Assembly (NCBI GenBank): GCA_902373545.1
Contig: CABKMZ010000033.1
Span: 1 to 20,399 of the forward strand
Source: an uncultured Actinomyces sp.
GTDB lineage: Bacteria > Actinomycetota > Actinomycetes > Actinomycetales > Actinomycetaceae
Length of the DNA stretch: 20,399 nt
Direction: 5' to 3'
The notes below the pieces were generated by a model, which saw nothing but the letters and a program-made list of their open reading frames with translations, did not search any database and was not told the DNA's origin. How positions within the stretch are numbered: the stretch's first letter is position 1; every line of letters starts with the position of its first letter. A program made the position numbers and the translations under genes. Below are positions 1 to 8,305 of the stretch, piece after piece.

Positions 1-185
1 GCCCAGGTGGCGGTGGCTGGGGCGAGGAGGCGCAGGTCGATCATGCGTGGGGCGCGTTGGGTGTCGGCGGGTCGCTGGCGGCACCGCGGCGGCGTGGGCG
101 ATCCAGCCTCGTCGGGGCGCGGGGCCGCTTCGGCGTGATGGAGGGAGTTCTCGCTGGGTTCGTCGGGTGGTTCTGTGTCGCTCAT
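1..185 (-). CDS. comEC: ComEC/Rec2 DNA-uptake channel protein, N-terminal part (runs off the window)
   Basis: Only the first 61 codons are present. ComEC is the inner-membrane channel that carries single-stranded DNA into the cytoplasm during natural transformation. The visible N-terminus is a hydrophilic, Pro/Glu-rich leader of about 48 residues followed by MIDLRLLAPATATW, the usual way actinobacterial ComEC proteins enter their first membrane segment. The ATG at 185 overlaps the TGA of comEA (ATGA, 4 bases), so the two are probably translationally coupled in one operon. No channel or lactamase-like domain is visible, so the identification rests on the short N-terminal motif plus position directly after comEA. 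An unrelated membrane protein is possible but unlikely. Confidence 0.75.
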   Translation of the reverse strand, partial: MSDTEPPDEPSENSLHHAEAAPRPDEAGSPTPPRCRQRPADTQRAPRMIDLRLLAPATATW

Positions 186-937
186 GGGCACACCCCCGGT
201 CGTATCTTCTCGATGAGGGCGTGGCCGATGCCGGGCACCTCGTCGAGGGCGTCGACGGAGGGAATGTGTGGGTGAGTGGCCCGGTAGTCGATGATGCGCT
301 GGGCCAGGGCGGGCCCGATGCCGGGCAGGGTTTGCAGGTCGGTGGCGCTCGCCGTGTCGAGTCGCACGCAGGCGGACTGGGTGGATTCCGCGCCTCCGCT
401 TGGCTCCGGGGGTGATTGCCCGAGCGCGGCGACGCGGATGTGTTCGCCGTCAACGACGGGGCGGGCCAGGTTGATCGCGTCGAGGTCGGCATCCTCCAGG
501 GCGCCTCCCGCCGCCGTGATGGCGTCGATGACCCGGGAGGAGGCGGGCAGGGTGAGGACGCCGGGGGTGGCGACGGCCCCGGAGACGTGGACGACGACCT
601 CTCCTGCGCTGTCGGTCCCTGGCGTGGCGGGGCCGACAGGTGTCGCGCCGGTCCCGCCCGCACCCGTCTCGGCGGCCTTCTCCGCGTGGAGTTCGGCCGA
701 TTGTTCGGTGGCTTGGTCTGCTTCGAGTGCCCGATCGGTGGCCCGCGCGTGCCTCCACACCCCGATTCCGGCGAGCAGCACCAGGACGATCAGGACAGCG
801 GCGACCGTCGTCGACCCCGGCAGCAGGCGCATGGCCGATGGTTCTGGGGGCTCATCGTCGTCGTTGATGGCGCTGTCGTACACGGCTTTGGTCAAGGCCG
901 CCATCCTGCGGTGAGCGATCCAACGTGGAGGGTTCAT
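182..937 (-). CDS. comEA: ComEA-type competence DNA receptor (SLBB + helix-hairpin-helix)
   Basis: 251 residues. ComEA is the membrane-anchored receptor that binds incoming double-stranded DNA outside the cell and passes it to ComEC. A cytoplasmic N-terminus of about 40 residues is followed by one membrane segment (around 38-60, TTVAAVLIVLVLLAGIGVW). Then come a low-complexity Ala/Glu/Gly linker, an SLBB-like domain (about 112-170, VVVHVSGAVATPGVLTL) and a C-terminal pair of helix-hairpin-helix motifs (about 190-250, LQTLPGIGPALAQRIIDYR and VPGIGHALIEKI). This is the standard actinobacterial order and length. The stop overlaps the comEC start by four bases, implying a comEA-comEC operon. The start at 937 gives a sensible cytoplasmic tail, but an internal Met at residue 12 or 36 cannot be excluded. 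Confidence 0.9.
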   Translation of the reverse strand: MNPPRWIAHRRMAALTKAVYDSAINDDDEPPEPSAMRLLPGSTTVAAVLIVLVLLAGIGVWRHARATDRALEADQATEQSAELHAEKAAETGAGGTGATPVGPATPGTDSAGEVVVHVSGAVATPGVLTLPASSRVIDAITAAGGALEDADLDAINLARPVVDGEHIRVAALGQSPPEPSGGAESTQSACVRLDTASATDLQTLPGIGPALAQRIIDYRATHPHIPSVDALDEVPGIGHALIEKIRPGVCP

Positions 938-987
938 CCCTTGACGCTACGACCTGCCCTGAGCCCGTGTCTTGGCGGCGAGGCCTG

Positions 988-1066
988 CCTGTGGATAGGC
1001 GCGACACGACGCCGCCCCCTGTGGACAGCCGCGACACGACACATCCCCCTGTGGATGGGGCCACAG
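988..1066. repeat. Three 30-bp-spaced repeats carrying DnaA-box-like TGTGGA cores
   Basis: The motif CCTGTGGA begins at 988, 1018 and 1048, exactly 30 bases apart. The first two units share the longer core CCTGTGGAyAGsCGCGACACGAC; the third keeps only CCTGTGGAT. On the minus strand the cores read CTATCCACA, CTGTCCACA and CCATCCACA, within one or two bases of the actinobacterial DnaA box TT(A/G)TCCACA. The array lies in the 236-base gap between the divergent comEA and HerA-like genes, so it could affect either promoter. The function is inferred; only the spacing and similarity are seen. Confidence 0.6.
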
Positions 1067-1173
1067 CCCTGAGCGCCGCTATCGCGCGCATGGGACCGGC
1101 GTCCCAAGGGATACTGTTGCGGTAACGTCGAGACCGCCGGGCGCTGCGCGCCCACAGCCCGAAAGACATCACC

Positions 1174-3150
1174 ATGAGCGAGAACATCGAGGATCTCAAG
1201 GCCCGCCTGGCCGCCGCCGAAGCCGCCGCCAAGGCCGCCGAAGCCGAAGCCGCCCGCGCGAAGGCCGAAGCACTCCGCGCCCAGCTTGAAGCCGCTGGCA
1301 CCTCCGTCGACGCCCCCGCACCTGCCACCCAGGAAACCCCCGCGCCGGCCGAGTCCACCCCCGAGGCGGCACCCGCCCTCGCGCCCGAGACCGCACCGTC
1401 CACGCCGGAGGCGGCCCAGGCCTCGTCCCCGGAGGCTGCGGGCGAGCTGTCCGCGTTCGCTTCCCAGATTAAGAACGCGTATTCGTGGGACGTCCCCGCG
1501 GTCACCATCGGCACCCTGATCGAGGACGGCACGCGCGTGCCCGGCGTCAGCGCCAAGATGCCCCTGCCCATGTTCAACCGTCACCTCCTGGTCGCGGGCG
1601 CGACGGGCACGGGCAAGACCCGTACCCTCCAGCTCCTGGCCGAAGGCCTGTCGGCGGCGGGTTCTTCCGTGCTCCTGTGCGACGTGAAGGGCGACCTGAC
1701 GGGCCTGGCCGAGGCCGGGGCGAGCTCCGAGAAGCTTCTGGCCCGCACGGCCGCCAACGGGCAGGCGTGGGCTCCCTCGTCCTTCCCGATTGAGCTGCTG
1801 AGCCTGGGCGGCGCGGATTCGCAGTTCCCGGGCGTGCCCGTGCGCGCCGAGGTCTCCGACTTCGGCCCGATTCTGCTGGCCCGCGCCCTGTCCCTGAACA
1901 CGACGCAGGAGCAGGCCCTCCAGCTGATCTTCGCGTGGGCGGACGGCCAGGGCCTGGAGCTCGTGGACCTGCCCGACCTGCGCTCGGTCATCTCCTTCCT
2001 GACCTCCGAGGAGGGCAAGGATGAGCTGGCGATGATCGGCGGCGTCTCCAAGGCAACCGCCGGCGTCATCCTGCGCGCCCTGACCGCGCTCGAGTCCCAG
2101 GGCGGCGGGCAGTTCTTCGGCGCCCCCGGCTTCGACACCGCCGACCTCATGCGCATGGATTCGACCGGTCGCGGCATCATCTCCCTGCTGGGCGTCGGCG
2201 ATATCTCCTCGCGCCCGGCCCTGGTCAGCGCCGTCATCATGTACCTGCTGGCCAACCTGTTCGCCACCCTGCCCGAGGTCGGAGACGCACCGCGTCCCAA
2301 GCTGGTCTTCTTCTTCGACGAGGCACACCTGCTCTTCGCCGACGCCACCAAGGAGTTCGAGCGTCAGGTCGTCCAGACCGTGCGCCTCATCCGTTCCAAG
2401 GGCGTGGGTGTCGTCTTCGTGACGCAGACCCCCAAGGACATTCCCTCCGACGTGCTCGCACAGCTCGGTTCGCGCATCCAGCACGGCCTGCGCGCCTCCA
2501 CTCCCGACGACTTCAAGAAGCTCAAGGCGACCGTGCAGACCTTCCCGAAGACCAGCCTCGAGCTCGACGAGGTCCTCACGACCCTGGGCACGGGCGAGGC
2601 CGTCGTGACCGTCCTGGATCCGAAGGGTAACCCGACCCCGGTCACCCCGGTCGGCATTTGGGCCCCCGCCTCCGTCATGGGCCCCGCGTCCGCCGACACG
2701 GTCGCGCGCATCAACCAGTCCAGCGTCATCATGGGCCGCTACCGCGACGCCGTGAACCCGGACTCGGCCGAGGAGAAGCTCGAGCGCCGCGCGGCCGAGG
2801 CACAGGCCGCCCGCGAGGAAGCCGCCGCCCAGGAGGCCGCCGAAAAGGAAGCGGAAAAGGCACGCAAGGAGGCCGAAAAGGCCGCGGAAAAGGCACGCAA
2901 GGAGGCCGAGAAGGCGGCTGAGAAGGCCGCCAAGGAGCTCGAGAAAGCCGCCGCGAAGGAAGAGGCCGCGCGCGAAAAGGAAATGGAACGCCTGCGCCGC
3001 CAGGTCGAAAAGCAGCAGGAGAAGGAGGAGGCCGCGCGCCAGCGCGCCGCCGAGCGCCGCGCCCGCCAGGTCGAAAACGCCCTCGGCTCGGTCCTGCGCA
3101 CCGCCGGGCGTGAGATCACTCGATCGATCTTCGGCACGCGCAAGCGCTGA
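1174..3150 (+). CDS. HerA-like (DUF853 family) P-loop ATPase with coiled-coil tail
   Basis: 658 residues. The protein belongs to the HerA/FtsK-related ATPases once called DUF853 (E. coli YjgR type), predicted DNA-translocating or helicase-like enzymes of unproven cellular role. An Ala/Glu/Lys coiled coil (about 1-45) is followed by a Pro/Ala/Glu-rich linker (46-95). The ATPase core has Walker A GATGTGKT (142-149) and Walker B LVFFFDEAHLLF (around 377-388, D382/E383). The FVTQTPKDIPSDVLAQLGSRIQ segment is typical of the family. The last ~115 residues (about 530-645) are a highly charged coiled coil rich in KEAEKAAEKA repeats, ending in a basic tail. Family members are usually near 500 residues, so both coiled-coil ends are extensions. 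The ATG at 1174 follows a weak purine stretch (GAAAG). The gene is followed by a terminator and stands alone between comEA (divergent) and proC. Confidence 0.88.
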   Translation: MSENIEDLKARLAAAEAAAKAAEAEAARAKAEALRAQLEAAGTSVDAPAPATQETPAPAESTPEAAPALAPETAPSTPEAAQASSPEAAGELSAFASQIKNAYSWDVPAVTIGTLIEDGTRVPGVSAKMPLPMFNRHLLVAGATGTGKTRTLQLLAEGLSAAGSSVLLCDVKGDLTGLAEAGASSEKLLARTAANGQAWAPSSFPIELLSLGGADSQFPGVPVRAEVSDFGPILLARALSLNTTQEQALQLIFAWADGQGLELVDLPDLRSVISFLTSEEGKDELAMIGGVSKATAGVILRALTALESQGGGQFFGAPGFDTADLMRMDSTGRGIISLLGVGDISSRPALVSAVIMYLLANLFATLPEVGDAPRPKLVFFFDEAHLLFADATKEFERQVVQTVRLIRSKGVGVVFVTQTPKDIPSDVLAQLGSRIQHGLRASTPDDFKKLKATVQTFPKTSLELDEVLTTLGTGEAVVTVLDPKGNPTPVTPVGIWAPASVMGPASADTVARINQSSVIMGRYRDAVNPDSAEEKLERRAAEAQAAREEAAAQEAAEKEAEKARKEAEKAAEKARKEAEKAAEKAAKELEKAAAKEEAAREKEMERLRRQVEKQQEKEEAARQRAAERRARQVENALGSVLRTAGREITRSIFGTRKR

Positions 3151-3178
3151 GGCGCGCTTTCCCGACGTTTTCTCCCCC

Positions 3179-3228
3179 ACGAGGCCGGGGCTGGGTTGCT
3201 CACAAACGCAAACCTGCCCCGGCCTCGT
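3179..3228 (+). terminator. Intrinsic terminator after the HerA-like ATPase gene
   Basis: A perfect 13-bp stem pairs 3179-3191 (ACGAGGCCGGGGC) with 3216-3228 (GCCCCGGCCTCGT), and further pairing is possible inside the 24-base loop. There is no long T-run after it, as is common in actinobacteria. The left arm is shared almost exactly with the terminator at 5580. Confidence 0.75.
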
Positions 3229-3312
3229 CTCACAGTTCGGCCACTAGACCAAGAACAGGCAAAATGCGGGTAGGCTGCCTGGCAAGTGACCAACACACTC
3301 AGGGAGACGCTC

Positions 3313-4119
3313 ATGCGCATCGGATTCATCGGAACGGGAGCCATGGCCCAGGCCATCGCTCGCGGCGCCGTCGCGTCCGGCGTCGATCCTGCAACCCTGG
3401 TCTTCTCCAACCGCACGGCCACCAAGGCCTGCGATCTGGCCGACGAGCTGGGCGCCACCGCCGCCTCCTCGAACGTGTCCCTGGCCCGCCAGGTCGACGT
3501 CGTCATCCTGGCTGTCAAGCCCAAGGACCAGCGAACGGTCATCAAGGAGATCGCCCCCGTCGTGGTTGGACGCACCGATGTGTGCATCGTGTCCCTCGCG
3601 GCCGGGCGCACCCTCGACCAGATCACCCAGGACTTCGGATCGGGTATTCCACTGATCCGCGTCATGCCCAACGTGGCGGCGACCGTGGGCCAGTCCATGA
3701 CGGCCCTGACGGCCGCGCGCACCACCGAGGACCAGGTGGACGCGGTGCGCGACCTCATGAACGCCGTTGGTCGAACCATCCTCATCGACGAGGACTATTT
3801 CCCGATCTTCCAGGCTCTGGCCTCGTGCTCTCCGGCCTGGTATTTCCAGATTATTGATACGTTCGCCCGCGCGGGCCTCAAGTATGGTCTGTCCAAGGAC
3901 AGCGCCGTCGAGATCGCCGCGCAGGCGATGGCGGGGGCCGCCACGCTGCTCCTCGCTGAGCGCGAGGCGGGCACAATCCCCGCGCAACTCATTGACCGGG
4001 TGACGAGCCCCGGCGGCACCACAATCGCAGGATTGCTGGCCGCCGAGGAAGGTGGTTTGTCGAACGCACTGGTAGGTGCTGTCGACGCCTCCATCCACGC
4101 CGATTCCCATCTCGGCTGA
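3313..4119 (+). CDS. proC: Pyrroline-5-carboxylate reductase
   Basis: 268 residues, the normal length. The enzyme reduces 1-pyrroline-5-carboxylate to L-proline with NAD(P)H, the last step of proline synthesis, in the cytosol. The N-terminal Rossmann motif is MRIGFIGTGAMAQAIARG. The middle has ILAVKPKD and IPLIRVMPN, and the C-terminal dimer/active-site domain shows the family signature DRVTSPGGTTIAGL. The substrate loop reads ASCSPAW where most homologues have SGSGPAY, a modest variation. I chose the ATG at 3313 because AGGGAGA lies just upstream (3301-3307) and the protein then begins directly with the Rossmann fold. The in-frame start at 3286 would add nine poorly supported residues. The antiporter gene follows after 78 bases on the same strand, so they may be co-transcribed. 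Confidence 0.93.
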   Translation: MRIGFIGTGAMAQAIARGAVASGVDPATLVFSNRTATKACDLADELGATAASSNVSLARQVDVVILAVKPKDQRTVIKEIAPVVVGRTDVCIVSLAAGRTLDQITQDFGSGIPLIRVMPNVAATVGQSMTALTAARTTEDQVDAVRDLMNAVGRTILIDEDYFPIFQALASCSPAWYFQIIDTFARAGLKYGLSKDSAVEIAAQAMAGAATLLLAEREAGTIPAQLIDRVTSPGGTTIAGLLAAEEGGLSNALVGAVDASIHADSHLG

Positions 4120-4130
4120 CACCACCACCT

Positions 4131-4143
4131 GCCGCGACGCGGC
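4131..4143 (+). other. Small GC hairpin with T-rich tail between proC and the antiporter gene
   Basis: GCCGCG-A-CGCGGC is a perfect palindrome followed by TTACTTT. It could be a weak terminator or attenuator separating proC from the downstream gene. The stem is short (five usable pairs), so read-through is expected. Confidence 0.3.
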
Positions 4144-4197
4144 TTACTTTCTCCACCTCACGTGGCGCTTTCGCGCACCCTCAACACAGGAACACTC

Positions 4198-5562
4198 ATG
4201 TTGCTTTTCAACGCAGTCGTGCTCTCCGTGATCGTCATGCTGGTCCTCAGCGTCGCACGCGTGCACGTCGTTATCTCGCTTTTCGTGGCATCCCTCGTGG
4301 GCGGCTTGGTCGCCGGCATGGGAGTGTCCGGCACGATGGTCGCCTTCCAGGACGGCCTGGCCGGCGGCGCCAAGATCGCCCTGTCCTACGCCCTCCTCGG
4401 CGCGTTCGCCATGTCGGTCGCCCACTCTGGATTGCCGCGCCTGCTGGCCGACTGGATCATCAAGAAGCTGCGCAACGCCGACGAGTCAAGCTCGGCGCGC
4501 GTGGCCCGCTCCGCCAAGTGGGGCATCCTCGGCGGCGTCCTCGTCATGGGCGTGATGAGCCAGAACCTCATCCCGATTCACATCGCGTTCATTCCGCTGC
4601 TGGTGCCCCCGCTCATCGGCGTCATGAACGAGCTGAAGATGGACCGCCGCCTGGTCGCCTGTGCGATCACCTTCGGTATCGTCACGACCTACATGTTCGT
4701 GCCGATCGGCTTCGGCCGCATCTTCCTGCACGACATTCTCTACAAGAACATCGAGGACGCCGGCCTGCCCGTCGAAGGCATCGTTAACCCGATGGCCGCC
4801 ATGGCAATCCCCGCCGCCTCGATGGCCGTGGGCTGCGCGATCGCCCTGCTGTTCTCCTACCGCAAGCCGCGCGAGTACGAGCAGCGCGAGACAGAGTTCA
4901 GCACGGCCGACGACAAGCCGATCAACATGGTCAAAGTGTGGGCGGCCGTCCTCGCCCTCGTCGCATGCTTCGTCATCCAGGCCGTCATGACCAAGATGGA
5001 TTCCGAGGCAGACCCGCTGCTCGTGGGCGCCCTCGTGGGCCTGTGCATGATGCTCGCAATGCGCGTCGTGCCCTGGCAGCAGGCCGACGACGTGTTCTCC
5101 GGCGGCATGAAGATGATGAGCCTCATCGGCCTGATCATGATCACCGCGCAGGGCTACGCGGCCGTGCTGAAGGCCTCGGGCCAGATCGAGCCCCTCGTCG
5201 AGCAGACCTCTGCGATGTTCAACGGATCCAAGGCTCTGGCCGCCATGATCATGCTCGTCGTCGGCCTGATCATCACGATGGGTATCGGCTCCTCCTTCTC
5301 GACGCTGCCGATTATCTCCGCGATCTACGTGCCGCTGTGTATTGCCCTGGGCTTCTCCCCCGTCGCCACGGTCGCGATCATCGGCACGGCGGGCGCGCTG
5401 GGCGACGCCGGTTCTCCCGCGTCGGACTCGACGCTTGGCCCGACAGCCGGTCTGAGCGTGGACGGTCAGCACGACCACATGCGGGACACGGTCATCCCCG
5501 AGTTCATCCACTACAACATCCCGCTGCTCATCGGCGGCTGGATCGCCGCGATGGTCCTCTGA
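4198..5562 (+). CDS. Na+/H+ antiporter family membrane protein (YuiF-like)
   Basis: 454 residues, highly hydrophobic, with about a dozen probable membrane segments. It resembles the bacterial Na+/H+ antiporter family typified by Bacillus YuiF. Family-like stretches are LLFNAVVLSVIVMLVLSVARVHVV at the N-terminus, ALSYALLGAFAMSVAHSGLP and, near the C-terminus, GTAGALGDAGSPASDSTLGPTAGL. Proton/sodium exchange is inferred from the family, and some relatives may carry amino or organic acids instead. I chose the ATG at 4198 because AGGA (4188-4191) sits six bases upstream. The GTG at 4162 would add 12 residues without a ribosome site. A terminator shared in sequence with the one after the HerA-like gene follows at 5580. 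The gene converges on the peptide-transport operon. Confidence 0.82.
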   Translation: MLLFNAVVLSVIVMLVLSVARVHVVISLFVASLVGGLVAGMGVSGTMVAFQDGLAGGAKIALSYALLGAFAMSVAHSGLPRLLADWIIKKLRNADESSSARVARSAKWGILGGVLVMGVMSQNLIPIHIAFIPLLVPPLIGVMNELKMDRRLVACAITFGIVTTYMFVPIGFGRIFLHDILYKNIEDAGLPVEGIVNPMAAMAIPAASMAVGCAIALLFSYRKPREYEQRETEFSTADDKPINMVKVWAAVLALVACFVIQAVMTKMDSEADPLLVGALVGLCMMLAMRVVPWQQADDVFSGGMKMMSLIGLIMITAQGYAAVLKASGQIEPLVEQTSAMFNGSKALAAMIMLVVGLIITMGIGSSFSTLPIISAIYVPLCIALGFSPVATVAIIGTAGALGDAGSPASDSTLGPTAGLSVDGQHDHMRDTVIPEFIHYNIPLLIGGWIAAMVL

Positions 5563-5579
5563 TTCCGTCGTTCTCCTTC

Positions 5580-5629
5580 ACGAGGCCGGGGCTGGGTTCA
5601 CTGCTGAGGTGACCTGGCCCCGGCCTCGT
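5580..5629. terminator. Bidirectional intrinsic terminator between convergent operons
   Basis: A 13-bp perfect stem pairs 5580-5592 (ACGAGGCCGGGGC) with 5617-5629 (GCCCCGGCCTCGT). Extra pairing of GGTTCAC with GTGACC forms an upper stem. It lies between the end of the antiporter gene (plus) and the end of the C39 peptidase gene (minus), so it can serve both. ACGAGGCCGGGGCTGGGTT is repeated exactly from the terminator at 3179. Confidence 0.75.
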
Positions 5630-5651
5630 TATGCGCCCGCGAGCGCGACGA

Positions 5652-6752
5652 TCACAGGGACACGATGATGCATGCTCTCGCGCGTTCTTCTTCCACCCAT
5701 TGAGCCGATTCCCAGAGCTGCTCGAGAGTGATTGCCTCCAACCACGTTTCGACCCAGGTCTCGCCGAATTGCTCGTCGTTCCATGGATCGTGGATGAGCG
5801 CGTGCTCGCCCATGATCCCCCACACGTAGACCCAGTGGGGAGTTTGTTCACCGTTGAGATCCTCCAGGTCCACGAGCACGATGGCGCTGTGTCCCTGTTC
5901 GAGGGCGGCGCGCAGCTCCGAGAGACCCCAGTCGCCGATGCGGTCCCGAACCCCGAGTGCCCTGGCCTCGTCCACGTGCTGGCGGTGAATGGCGCGGCGG
6001 GCTGCGGGGGACGCCGCGTGCGCGCGCGTCAGCCCGACGACCGGCCCCTCATGGGTGACGACTACCTCGACGCTTTGTCCGCGCCGCGCAAGAGCCGCCG
6101 CCAAGCCGTAAGGCCCGGCCCCGAGGGAGTACGTCGACTCGCGCCACAGCTCCATCTCGTCTCGCAGGCAGTGGCTGACCTCATGAGGGGCACCTCCGCT
6201 GGCGTGCGCGAGGGCCATGAGCGCGCTTGCCGGGCCGCACGTGAAGTCGGTTTTCTGCCTCACATACGCGGGAATCTCCTGGGGACGAGCGTTCCACCGC
6301 ACCCATCCGTGCACGCTGGCGTGCCCGTGGTCGGTGTCGTCTTCGATGGAGAGCGGCGAGCCGACCGCCCCTGCGGCAGTAAAACCTCGGGAGCGAAGTG
6401 CCTCATCGAAGAGGGATCTCTCATCGCGCGTCACAGCCTTCGCGAGCGGAGCGCCCGGAGAATTATCGAGGACGGCTTGGATGAGAACCGCCCACGAGCG
6501 AGCAGACTCGATGGCACGTGCCCCGGCGTCGTCACCGTCCAGCAGACACGCATCCACAATCGTTCGGTGGGCCGAGGTTGCCCGGTGGGCCTCGAGGAGC
6601 GCGTGCCCGCCGTAGGTCCACAGGGTCGCGGACACCGCCGACCCCATCGACGCCCACCGCGCGGCGTGCGCGGCAGGGATGCCGAGAGCCGTCAGATGCT
6701 CGCGCGCATTGTTGCCGGGACGGATCGTGGTTGGTGTCGGGGTGGTGCTCAT
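5652..6752 (-). CDS. C39-like cysteine peptidase, last gene of the peptide-transport operon
   Basis: 366 residues. The C-terminal half (about 160-340) has the papain-like C39/DUF3335 layout: Gln166 and Cys172 in RQKTDFTCGPAS, His306 in PHWVYVWG and Asp322 in HDPW, in the expected order for oxyanion Gln, nucleophile Cys, His and Asp. The first ~150 residues are not recognised. There is no signal peptide or membrane segment, and no ABC domains as in bacteriocin-export C39 proteins, so a cytosolic peptidase or peptide-processing enzyme is likely. Its ATG overlaps the TGA of the fused ATPase gene (ATGA), so it is translated as part of the transporter operon. Acting on imported peptides is an inference from that coupling. 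Substrate is unknown. Confidence 0.75.
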   Translation of the reverse strand: MSTTPTPTTIRPGNNAREHLTALGIPAAHAARWASMGSAVSATLWTYGGHALLEAHRATSAHRTIVDACLLDGDDAGARAIESARSWAVLIQAVLDNSPGAPLAKAVTRDERSLFDEALRSRGFTAAGAVGSPLSIEDDTDHGHASVHGWVRWNARPQEIPAYVRQKTDFTCGPASALMALAHASGGAPHEVSHCLRDEMELWRESTYSLGAGPYGLAAALARRGQSVEVVVTHEGPVVGLTRAHAASPAARRAIHRQHVDEARALGVRDRIGDWGLSELRAALEQGHSAIVLVDLEDLNGEQTPHWVYVWGIMGEHALIHDPWNDEQFGETWVETWLEAITLEQLWESAQWVEEERARACIIVSL

Positions 6753-8305
6753 GCGAATTCCGCGTCTCGACCGGGCACGGCGCTCAAAAGCTCAACCGTG
6801 TACTCCTCGGAAGGATTGTGCAGGATCTCTTCAGTCGGGCCTTCCTCCACGACGACGCCGCCCTTCATGATGACGAGGCGGTCGCACATGGCGCGCGCCA
6901 CCGCCAGGTCGTGGGTGATGAACACGAGCGCGAATCCTTGCTCGGCCTGCAGGCGCGTCAGCAGGTCCAGGATGGAGGCCTGCACGGACACGTCGAGGGC
7001 CGAGACTGCCTCGTCGGCAATGAGCACGCGCGGACGGGTTGCCAGTGCACGCGCAATCGCCACACGCTGGCGCTCACCGCCCGAGAGACGGGCGGGTCGC
7101 CGCTTCGCGTACTCGGCCGGGAGCTCAACCGCTGCCAACAGCTCCGCCACGTCGCTGGCCGGGCGACCCGCGACGGACGCTGCCTCGGCGAGCGCCTGCC
7201 CGATGGTTCGCGCTGGGTTGAGAGCCGAATACGGGTTCTGGAAGACGATGCCGACGGCCGGTCTTCGATCGGCCTGCGCATTCACGTGGACTGATCCAGA
7301 GTCGGCATGTTCCAGCCCGACGATGATGCGCGCGAGCGTCGTCTTGCCCGAGCCGGACTCGCCGACGATGCCGATGGATTCTCCCTGCGCGATGTCCAGT
7401 GACACGTCCATGAGGGCAACGTGGGAGTCCTTGCGTGATCGAAACACCTTGGTCAGGTCGCGCACCTCGACAATGGTATCCGCACTCTCGGGCGTGGCCT
7501 TGCCTGCACGTGGGTTGGGACCGTCGATGCGTGGTTCGGCGTCCGCCAGGCGTTTCGTGTACTCGTGCACCGGCGAGGTCAAGACCTCAGTGACCGGTCC
7601 TTCTTCCACGATCTGGCCGTCTTTCATCACGATGACGTCGTCGCCGAACTGACGCGCGAGCGCCAGGTCGTGGGTGACCAGCACGAGCGTCATGGCGTGC
7701 TCGTCACGCAGGCGTGTCAGCAGCGTCAGGATGTCGCGCTGCGTCGTGACGTCCAGGGCCGTCGTCGGTTCGTCAGCGATGAGGACGCGCGGCTCAGAAT
7801 CGAGCGCTGCCGCGATGGCGACGCGCTGGCGCATTCCGCCCGACAGCTCGTGGGGGTACGAGCGAGCAACCCGGGCGTCGAGTCCGACGTCCGCCAGAAG
7901 CGCGCGTGCACGCTGTGAGCGTTCGGAGCGCCTACCGGTGCGCGCGGCCGTGATTTGTACTCCGCACGGCAGCGTCGGCGCCAGCGACGTGAAGGGATCC
8001 TGCGGGAGCCAGACGATTCCACCACCGCGCTGTTTCTTCAAACGCCCCTGGTCCGCCGCCAGATCGTAGTCTTGCCCTCCCAGCGACACCGTTCCGCTGG
8101 CAACGAGGGCAGAGGGGGTCAGCGCGCAGAGAGTCCGCGCGAGCATCGACTTTCCCGCACCGGACTCGCCCACGATGACGAGGGTGCGCCCCGAGCGGGC
8201 GTTCACGCTTACGGCGTCGACGATCACTCGTCCACTGCGGTCGGTGACACTCACGTGCGAAGCCACGAGGCCGTCGCCGCTTTCACGTATCGTCGTGGTA
8301 CTCAT
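6749..8305 (-). CDS. Peptide ABC transporter, fused double ATPase (DppD-DppF type)
   Basis: 518 residues containing two complete ABC ATPase domains in one chain, where many bacteria have separate DppD and DppF proteins. It powers uptake through the two permeases encoded just upstream. Domain 1 has Walker A GESGAGKS (46-53), signature LSGGM (154-158), Walker B LIADEPTTALD (D178/E179) and switch His212. Domain 2 has Walker A GESGSGKT (315-322), signature LSGGE (408-412), Walker B LIADEAVSALD (D431/E432) and switch His465. Both sites keep their catalytic residues, although the second has DEA instead of the usual DEP. The start overlaps the stop of the permease gene (TGATG) and the stop overlaps the C39 gene (ATGA). 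Peptide or nickel substrate families share this design; peptide is favoured by the neighbouring peptidases. Confidence 0.92.
   Translation of the reverse strand: MSTTTIRESGDGLVASHVSVTDRSGRVIVDAVSVNARSGRTLVIVGESGAGKSMLARTLCALTPSALVASGTVSLGGQDYDLAADQGRLKKQRGGGIVWLPQDPFTSLAPTLPCGVQITAARTGRRSERSQRARALLADVGLDARVARSYPHELSGGMRQRVAIAAALDSEPRVLIADEPTTALDVTTQRDILTLLTRLRDEHAMTLVLVTHDLALARQFGDDVIVMKDGQIVEEGPVTEVLTSPVHEYTKRLADAEPRIDGPNPRAGKATPESADTIVEVRDLTKVFRSRKDSHVALMDVSLDIAQGESIGIVGESGSGKTTLARIIVGLEHADSGSVHVNAQADRRPAVGIVFQNPYSALNPARTIGQALAEAASVAGRPASDVAELLAAVELPAEYAKRRPARLSGGERQRVAIARALATRPRVLIADEAVSALDVSVQASILDLLTRLQAEQGFALVFITHDLAVARAMCDRLVIMKGGVVVEEGPTEEILHNPSEEYTVELLSAVPGRDAEFA

Noticed and set aside
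4162..4197. Longer antiporter starting at GTG 4162
   Set aside because: The AGGA at 4188 is placed correctly only for the ATG at 4198, which also starts directly at the first membrane segment.
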